This document shows, piece after piece, positions 25,288 to 29,588 of a stretch of DNA of 29,588 bases. The stretch's first letter is position 1. Each line of letters starts with the position of its first letter. The position numbers and the translations under genes were made by a program. The notes beneath the pieces are model-generated. The model was given only the letters and a program-made list of their open reading frames with translations. It did not search any database and had not been told where the DNA came from. The stretch is from Balneolaceae bacterium (GTDB taxonomy: Bacteria > Bacteroidota > Rhodothermia > Balneolales > Balneolaceae): NCBI GenBank assembly GCA_007117235.1, contig SKGY01000222.1, forward strand, positions 1 through 29,588. The letters run 5' to 3'.

Positions 25288-25320
25288 GTATGAACAAGTT
25301 TTGAGAAGATCCTTACAAAA
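25288..25320 (-). promoter_or_regulatory. ECF-type promoter-like element, copy 2 (radC)
   Basis: On the minus strand TTTTGTAAGGA (25320-25310), 14 nt, then GTTCATAC (25295-25288). The two blocks are identical to those at 23898-23930 at the same spacing. The -10-like block ends 16 bases before the radC ATG. These are the only two places in the window where I find GTAAGGA with this partner. Confidence 0.6.
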
Positions 25321-25336
25321 TTCTTTTTATATAGTC

Positions 25337-25365
25337 ATTCTGTCCGCCGGTTGGCGGATCAGAAT
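25337..25365. repeat. REP-like palindrome upstream of radC
   Basis: ATTCTG-TCCGCC (25337-25348), a GGTT loop and GGCGGA-T-CAGAAT (25353-25365) form a 12-bp stem with one bulged T. GC-rich palindromes bounded by ATTCTG/CAGAAT are the kind of dispersed intergenic repeat seen in Bacteroidota-like genomes. It sits between the XRE-type gene and the radC promoter element and may block read-through. Confidence 0.6.
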
Positions 25366-25452
25366 CTCCTAATGCAGTTTAAGACACAAAGTGGTGATTC
25401 TTATCCCAACTTATTCAGCACAGACTCACGAACTAAGTTTTGTTTACTAAAA

Positions 25453-25659
25453 CTATTCCGGCTGAAACTCCAGAATGTCGCCCGGCTGACACTCGAGCGC
25501 CTCGCAAATTGCCTCAAGAGTTGAGAAGCGAATAGCTTTCGCTTTTCCTGTTTTAAGAATGGAAAGATTCGACATGGTGATATCCACCTTTTCTGATAGT
25601 TCCGTCAGCGACATCTTTCGCTTGGCCAGCATCACGTCAAGGTTTACGATTATGGCCAT
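25453..25659 (-). CDS. Small XRE/Cro-type helix-turn-helix regulator (YozG-like)
   Basis: A 68-residue DNA-binding protein made of almost nothing but a Cro/C1-type domain. The recognition region is MSLTELSEKVDITMSNLSILKTGK (about 16-39), followed by the typical RFSTLEAICEALECQPGDILEF end. Short HTH proteins of this type are commonly paired with DUF2975 membrane proteins, as here: it starts 2 bases after the stop of the second membrane protein gene. The three genes form one minus-strand operon. A 24-bp perfect palindrome overlapping a candidate promoter in front of the operon is a reasonable operator for it. The signal it responds to is unknown; the membrane partners may hold or sense it. Confidence 0.9.
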   Translation of the reverse strand: MAIIVNLDVMLAKRKMSLTELSEKVDITMSNLSILKTGKAKAIRFSTLEAICEALECQPGDILEFQPE

Positions 25660-25661
25660 GA

Positions 25662-26288
25662 TTATACCGTCAATTTTAATTCCTGATACATTTCATGGCC
25701 TTTTTCGAACACTGCAGCAAGGGCAAATAACAGCAATCCAAACACAAAACTGCCAATTTCGAAATTCAGACTGATGGTTATCTCATTTACTATCAGTTCC
25801 CTATCTATCGGCACAACAAACAGTTGATATACGATCCATTGAATTGGTGTATATAGAATTACTAGTCCGCCTATTATTTTAAGGCGTTTGATATTTTCCG
25901 ATGTGAATACATCGTCATTCAGGGCAGATTTAAGGATCATACGTAACTGGAAGAATCCTGTTAAAAACAGAGCCATTCCAATGATAAGAGAAAGCATCAT
26001 CCCAATATAGAGCCCAAAATGATTGTTTATTATATACTCGACATTCAGAGAAGCCATAGCTGGGTCTATCGATATCATGGAAGAGTCGATAGCTGATTGA
26101 AGGGTTAGCTGATCAACATTTATTGGAATTTGAACACTCATGGTATTCAGTAAATTACCAAAAGCATGCTGGATAAAGATTATTCCAAGCAAAATTATCG
26201 CAGACCCGCATAAAGCATACCAGAAGAAGTTGATGATTATGTATGAGTAATAAACCGAGTCTCTGTTTTTCATTGAATCCATAATCAC
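25662..26288 (-). CDS. DUF2975-like membrane protein, second of tandem pair
   Basis: A 208-residue protein with four hydrophobic segments (about 16-40, 90-115, 138-160, 178-198) and a large extracytoplasmic loop after the first. It ends FALAAVFEKGHEMYQELKLTV, matching in pattern the end of its neighbour (VLAEIFNQASIMHEEQKLTV). That E-LT(V/I) ending is typical of DUF2975. The listed start is GTG at 26288, which overlaps the previous stop by four bases (GTGA). An ATG at 26282 (MDSMKNRD) is equally plausible and would leave 2 bases between the genes. Encoded between its paralogue and the XRE regulator; function unknown. Confidence 0.75.
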   Translation of the reverse strand: MIMDSMKNRDSVYYSYIIINFFWYALCGSAIILLGIIFIQHAFGNLLNTMSVQIPINVDQLTLQSAIDSSMISIDPAMASLNVEYIINNHFGLYIGMMLSLIIGMALFLTGFFQLRMILKSALNDDVFTSENIKRLKIIGGLVILYTPIQWIVYQLFVVPIDRELIVNEITISLNFEIGSFVFGLLLFALAAVFEKGHEMYQELKLTV

Positions 26289-26911
26289 ACCGTCAGTTTT
26301 TGTTCTTCATGCATTATGGAGGCCTGATTGAAAATCTCAGCCAGCACAAAACAGATTAGTCCGGCAAAGAAGAGAGTGAAATCAAACGGTGGAAGATTTA
26401 CCATAATCTCTTCTGTCATCATGTGAGATTCATAGTAGAGCTTTACACCCCACTCAAACAGGAAAAGAATGGGTGCAGCAATAACAAGAAGAATTCCAAC
26501 AATTCGAATATCTGATCCATTTTGAGCTGTAAAGGTGTCAGTTTTATGCATAGTGTTTAACACCCTTTTCAGAACCGAAAAACCATATAGTGCTAATCCA
26601 AAAATTCCAATTTGAATTAGTAATAAAACGGATCCACTCAACAGTTCTCCCCGAAGCGGTGTAAAACTCATCTCTACACTACCGGCCGAAAACAGAAATG
26701 CATGTTCTTCAGCCAATACTTCTTTCAGGTGATTAACCAAAAATGATGAGTCCAGATAGACAGAAAACATGGCCCCTATTTCACCTCCCGAATAGATAAA
26801 AATCCCAAACAACAAAAAATGCATCGCAATAGTAACAATCAAAGCCGCCCAGATTAATTGAGCAGTTATTCGCAGAAAGGAGATTATCGACCAGCTTCCG
26901 AAGATTTTCAT
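26285..26911 (-). CDS. DUF2975-like membrane protein, first of tandem pair
   Basis: A 208-residue protein with four hydrophobic segments (about 12-40, 90-113, 133-155, 172-195). The DUF2975-like motifs are FTAQNGSDIRIVGILLVIAAP after the second segment and the C-terminal FVLAEIFNQASIMHEEQKLTV. It has the same length and plan as the next gene but is strongly diverged from it, so the duplication is old. It is the first gene of the operon, with a candidate promoter at 26944-26972. I see no Shine-Dalgarno before the ATG at 26911. Function unknown; probable partner of the XRE regulator. Confidence 0.75.
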   Translation of the reverse strand: MKIFGSWSIISFLRITAQLIWAALIVTIAMHFLLFGIFIYSGGEIGAMFSVYLDSSFLVNHLKEVLAEEHAFLFSAGSVEMSFTPLRGELLSGSVLLLIQIGIFGLALYGFSVLKRVLNTMHKTDTFTAQNGSDIRIVGILLVIAAPILFLFEWGVKLYYESHMMTEEIMVNLPPFDFTLFFAGLICFVLAEIFNQASIMHEEQKLTV

Positions 26912-26943
26912 ATCAGCATGTTAAAATTATTTATCACACGCCT

Positions 26944-26972
26944 ATTATCAATAAATATTTATTGATAAACAA
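26944..26972 (-). promoter_or_regulatory. Promoter with embedded 24-bp palindrome: candidate XRE operator
   Basis: Positions 26945-26968 form a perfect palindrome with half site TTATCAATAAAT. On the minus strand TTGTTT (26972-26967) and GATAAT (26949-26944) are separated by exactly 17 nt and overlap the two ends of the palindrome. The start codon at 26911 lies 33 bases from the -10-like box. A second, looser inverted repeat (AATTATT at 26974-26980, AATAATT at 26992-26998) lies just upstream. The geometry suggests that a dimer bound here would occlude RNA polymerase. Confidence 0.6.
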
Positions 26973-27048
26973 CAATTATTTTCTCTTTAAGAATAATTAC
27001 AGCGTAGTCTTACCTACTAATGGAACAACCTGAATAGTTCCACAAAAC

Positions 27049-27080
27049 AAAAAAACCGCCAGACTCTTTCAAATCTGACG
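27049..27080 (-). terminator. Rho-independent terminator after AMP nucleosidase
   Basis: In minus-strand RNA, CGUCAGA (27080-27074) pairs with UCUGGCG (27063-27057) as seven pairs including one G-U, with a 10-nt loop. A run of seven U follows after one G (A-run 27049-27055). It lies 65 bases past the AMP nucleosidase stop and before the DUF2975 operon. The rest of the 233-base gap holds that operon's control region. Confidence 0.8.
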
Positions 27081-27144
27081 ATTCTATTTAAAACCACAAT
27101 AAACTAACCTCTGGCATCTGGCTTCTCGCCTCTAGCCAATCAAC

Positions 27145-28323
27145 CTACTCCGGCCCACCCATCAGCGGCTCATTAATTGCCCTGATGCTTGAGTTTGGCA
27201 GACCCTCGGGATTATTCGCTTTACTCATCTCAAGCGCTTCAATCACAACTTTGAGGTGCATCTCTTTGGAGTTTTCGTAGAACGTTTGTGCCGCTCCGGT
27301 CAGCTTCGGCTTGCCGTGCAGTGGTTTATCACTCACACACAGAAGAGTTGCAAACGGAACACGATATCGATACCCGTTGGTTGCTACCGTGGCCGACTCC
27401 ATATCAACAGCAAGGCTGCGGCTGATGTGAATCTGTTCAACAGCGCGCTTTTTTATAAACTCCCAGTTGCGGTTAGCAGTGGTATAAACCGTGCCCAATC
27501 GATACGTGCGTTCATACTGATCCAGAACTTCTTTCAGATATACGTTCAACATATGGTTCGGTGTAATGGGTATGGAAAGTGGTAGAATATCATCCAATAC
27601 CCGGTCATCACGCATAAAACCTGTTGCCAAAACAAAATCCCCAATCTCCTGGTGGTTTCTTAGTCCACCACAGTGTCCTACCATCACCAATGCATCCGGC
27701 CTTAGTACAGCAACATGATCTGATATCGTTTTTGCATTGGATGGCCCTACCCCAATGTTCACGAGCGTAAACCCTTTGTTTTCGGGCAGCTTGTGATGAT
27801 ATGCCGGCATTTGTGCAGGACGATCTGGCTTCACACAATCCGGATAGAGCTCATTGAACACCTCAACATGCATATCATAGTTTGTGAAAAGAATGTATCG
27901 CTGAAAATCTTCCGGTTTTGTTGCCGTGTAATGTTCGAGTCTGTTTAGAGAGATATCGATCCGCTCTGGACTAAACAAAAATAGTTTCTTCTGTGTGATA
28001 TCCCACTCATCCTCATCAGCATTGTCGAAAAGCATCGGGTCGTTGAGTTCAACCCTGGGGCGTGATGGAAAGATTTTAACTTCTGCATTCTTCTCGAGAA
28101 GTTTCTTCATTTCGCGCGACAAATACCACCTGTATGCATGCGGCAGTGCCATTTCGCCGGTAATGATAGGATTGTGCTCAGACCATGCACGTTTAACCAT
28201 TAACTTAGGATAGTCACCTTCATCGTAAATCTTCTCCATCAGATCACAGGCACGATTCACCACATTTATAAGTTCTTTTTCAGTGGTGAACGACTCTTTT
28301 GTAATTTCTAAACGTTTCTCCAT
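27145..28323 (-). CDS. amn: AMP nucleosidase
   Basis: A 392-residue enzyme that splits AMP into adenine and ribose 5-phosphate. Residues about 25-170 are the AMP-nucleosidase N-terminal domain (KLMVKRAWSEHNPIITGEMALP region). Residues about 180-365 form the nucleoside-phosphorylase-like catalytic domain, with VNIGVGPSNAKT (188-199), VMVGHCGGLRNHQEIGDFVLA (213-233), the VDMES motif (306-310) whose acidic residues contact ribose and base in this fold, and SDKPLHGKPK (331-340). It is shorter than E. coli Amn (484 residues), mainly by lacking N-terminal sequence. Its start is 17 bases from that of the divergent NUDIX gene. A start at Met29 would cut off residues before the conserved region and cannot be excluded. 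Confidence 0.93.
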   Translation of the reverse strand: MEKRLEITKESFTTEKELINVVNRACDLMEKIYDEGDYPKLMVKRAWSEHNPIITGEMALPHAYRWYLSREMKKLLEKNAEVKIFPSRPRVELNDPMLFDNADEDEWDITQKKLFLFSPERIDISLNRLEHYTATKPEDFQRYILFTNYDMHVEVFNELYPDCVKPDRPAQMPAYHHKLPENKGFTLVNIGVGPSNAKTISDHVAVLRPDALVMVGHCGGLRNHQEIGDFVLATGFMRDDRVLDDILPLSIPITPNHMLNVYLKEVLDQYERTYRLGTVYTTANRNWEFIKKRAVEQIHISRSLAVDMESATVATNGYRYRVPFATLLCVSDKPLHGKPKLTGAAQTFYENSKEMHLKVVIEALEMSKANNPEGLPNSSIRAINEPLMGGPE

Positions 28324-28340
28324 AAACCTACTCTTAAACT

Positions 28341-28907
28341 ATGTCTGAATTTTTTAATTTCACGAAGCCCCACTGGAGCGTCATCAAAGATAAGAAAGTC
28401 TATGGAACTCCCATTTTTTCTCTTCACGAATTAGAACTTAAGTCAGACGATACAGAAGTTGACCATCCTTTCTACATACTGAAAGCCCCAGAGTGGATAA
28501 ATGTGATAGCTTTAACCAAAGAGAATGAAATTGTATTGGTTGAGCAGTACCGCGCCGGAGTGGACGAGGTAACACTTGAAATTCCGGGTGGAATGGTAGA
28601 CGAAAATGAAAATCCTCTTGACGCCGCAAAAAGAGAACTTCTGGAAGAGACCGGGTACAAATCATCCAATTGGCAACAGATTGGCAAAACAAGTTCAAAC
28701 CCTGCTATTCTGAATAATTTTACTCATCTTTTTGTAGCAAAAGATTGTGAATTCACCGGCAGTCAAAAGCAGGATGGGTCAGAAGACATCGATTTTCATG
28801 TTATTCCATTTGATGAATTTCTGGAACTGGTACAGAATGGAACTGTTCATCATGCTATTGTACTTGCTGCGGTGGCACAATATTTACTCAGCGAACAGAT
28901 CAACTAA
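28341..28907 (+). CDS. NUDIX hydrolase, ADP-ribose pyrophosphatase type
   Basis: A 188-residue cytoplasmic hydrolase that most likely cleaves ADP-ribose to AMP and ribose 5-phosphate. The NUDIX box is complete: G84-x5-E90-x7-R98-E99-L-L-E102-E103-T-G105-Y106. A proline at 121, about 16 residues after the box, matches the position that marks ADP-ribose-specific members. The preceding VEQYRAGVDEVTLEIPGG block (67-84) is typical of the NudF-like group. One product, AMP, is the substrate of the enzyme encoded divergently 17 bases away. Downstream, a hairpin (TCCCCGA/TCGGGA, 28915-28932) and repeat copy B separate it from the aminotransferase gene. Other nucleoside-diphosphate sugars could also be substrates. 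Confidence 0.92.
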   Translation: MSEFFNFTKPHWSVIKDKKVYGTPIFSLHELELKSDDTEVDHPFYILKAPEWINVIALTKENEIVLVEQYRAGVDEVTLEIPGGMVDENENPLDAAKRELLEETGYKSSNWQQIGKTSSNPAILNNFTHLFVAKDCEFTGSQKQDGSEDIDFHVIPFDEFLELVQNGTVHHAIVLAAVAQYLLSEQIN

Positions 28908-28914
28908 CGTGAGT

Positions 28915-28932
28915 TCCCCGAATGCGTCGGGA
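28915..28932 (+). terminator. Small GC-rich hairpin after the NUDIX gene
   Basis: TCCCCGA (28915-28921) can pair with TCGGGA (28927-28932) with one bulged C and a 5-nt loop, 7 bases after the stop codon. No T-run follows, so it is a poor intrinsic terminator and may be one more dispersed palindrome. Confidence 0.3.
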
Positions 28933-28944
28933 CAGGCGAGATAG

Positions 28945-29090
28945 GAGTTAGTTGAAGAGTGTCCCTCCGCCTGAAGCGGAGGGCAATGGAGGATGAAAAG
29001 TATTTGATTCAAGGCTAAATAATGAACTTTTGAGTAGTATCTTAGCTTAGTGAGTCATCCCCCTCGTCCCTTCGAAGGGGGACTCTTGGT
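28945..29090. repeat. Dispersed palindromic intergenic repeat, copy B
   Basis: Related to copy A (15513-15735) in the same orientation but without the 60-base hairpin insert. It has the palindrome CCCTCCGC/GCGGAGGG (28963-28983), GGCAATGG, GGATGAAAAG at 28991-29000, a partly conserved core with ATTCAA and ATCTTAGCT (about 29039-29047), TCATCCCCC and a terminal palindrome, TCCCTTCGAAGGGGGA (29067-29082). It fills most of the 266 bases between the NUDIX and aminotransferase genes. The ATG in GGATGAAAAG runs into TGA after four codons, so no protein is implied. Confidence 0.7.
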
Positions 29091-29173
29091 TCTGAATTCA
29101 GTAAGAAATTCCCATAGACATACGGCACCCTTTTTGGTACCTTTTTAAGTCACACAAATTCTTTACGCACATT

Positions 29174-29588
29174 ATGATATCCAAACTCGCGCAGCATCTT
29201 TCTCCATCAGAAACACTTAAAATCACCGCAAAAGCAAAACAGCTTGCCAGGGAGGGTAAGTCTGTAATCTCGTTAAGTGCCGGTGAACCCGACTTCAAAA
29301 CGCCTGCCCACATCTGCAATGCGGCAATTGAAGCGATCACTGATGGATTCCACGGCTACACCATGAATACCGGTATGCCTGAATTGCGCGAGGCGGTGAG
29401 CAAGAAGTTAAAACGAGATAACAATCTCGATTTCTCTCCTGATCAGATTGTTTTATCAAACGGTGCCAAGCAATCGATCGGCTTCTCCATTTTAGCCACC
29501 ATCGATCCCGGAGATGAAGTCATCATACCGGCACCCTACTGGGTATCTTATCCGGAAATGGTGAAAATGGCTAATGGGAGTCCTGTTG
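29174..29588 (+). CDS. Aspartate-type class I aminotransferase, N-terminal part (cut by window end)
   Basis: The first 138 residues of a PLP-dependent aminotransferase, open to the right edge. The reading begins MISKLAQHLSPSETLKITAKA and includes SAGEPDFKTPAHICNAA (substrate-binding loop), the YTMNTGMPELREAVSKKL block, LSNGAKQSI (PLP phosphate-binding Gly-Ala-Lys region) and PAPYWVSYPEM (the Trp/Tyr that stack near the cofactor). These are typical of the subgroup Ib aspartate aminotransferases, including those that also use prephenate; which substrate applies here cannot be told without the C-terminal half. The PLP lysine lies beyond the window. No clear Shine-Dalgarno precedes the ATG. Repeat copy B ends about 84 bases upstream. 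Confidence 0.93.
   Translation, partial: MISKLAQHLSPSETLKITAKAKQLAREGKSVISLSAGEPDFKTPAHICNAAIEAITDGFHGYTMNTGMPELREAVSKKLKRDNNLDFSPDQIVLSNGAKQSIGFSILATIDPGDEVIIPAPYWVSYPEMVKMANGSPV

Noticed and set aside
25436..25454. AGTTTT/AAAACT hairpin overlapping the stop of the XRE-type gene
   Set aside because: A 6-bp AT-rich stem with no T-run behind it on the minus strand; too weak to call a terminator.
29098..29340. Minus-strand 80-residue open frame at the right end
   Set aside because: It lies antisense to a clear aminotransferase coding region and has no recognisable motif.

Overview
The window is a contiguous, gene-dense chromosomal segment of moderate GC content from a member of the Bacteroidota/FCB group. 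The most likely placement is the Balneolota/Rhodothermota side. This rests on a PorT-like outer-membrane barrel, a TonB-C domain protein, an adaptor with a Gln/Asn-rich tail, sparse Shine-Dalgarno sequences and dispersed intergenic palindromes; it is inference, since no rRNA is present. I see no phage, integrase, transposase, CRISPR array, tRNA or rRNA.

Layout. (1) 2-6651, plus strand: the tail of a periplasmic adaptor, then two different RND efflux permeases in tandem, probably one tripartite pump. (2) 6653-10508, minus: an ABC exporter made of two large paralogous permeases and an ATPase. (3) 10599-12445, minus: an outer-membrane barrel protein and a signal-peptide-bearing TonB-C protein, ended by a clear terminator. 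(4) 12555-15383, minus: uvrA. (5) 15384-15733: a non-coding stretch filled by copy A of a dispersed palindromic repeat; copy B is at 28945-29090. (6) 15734-18265, minus: two secreted amidohydrolase paralogues, the second without its metal-binding histidines. (7) 18404-20705, minus: metK and ruvB. (8) 20793-23021, plus: ppk1. (9) 23036-25271, minus: radC, an ECF-type sigma factor and a membrane anti-sigma-like protein with TPR repeats. (10) 25453-26911, minus: two DUF2975-like membrane proteins and a small XRE-type regulator behind a 24-bp perfect palindrome. (11) 27145-28323, minus, AMP nucleosidase, divergent from a NUDIX ADP-ribose pyrophosphatase (28341-28907, plus). (12) 29174 to the window end, plus: the start of an aspartate-type aminotransferase.

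How the parts may work together. The strongest regulatory signal is a bipartite element, TTTTGTAAGGA then 14 nt then GTTCATAC on the minus strand. It occurs with identical spacing upstream of the anti-sigma-like gene and upstream of radC, which precedes the sigma gene. This suggests an autoregulated ECF circuit that includes radC. The XRE/DUF2975 operon has a candidate promoter whose -35 and -10 boxes straddle the palindrome, as expected for autorepression. AMP nucleosidase and the NUDIX enzyme fit one route, ADP-ribose to AMP to adenine plus ribose 5-phosphate. Most other genes are ordinary housekeeping genes.
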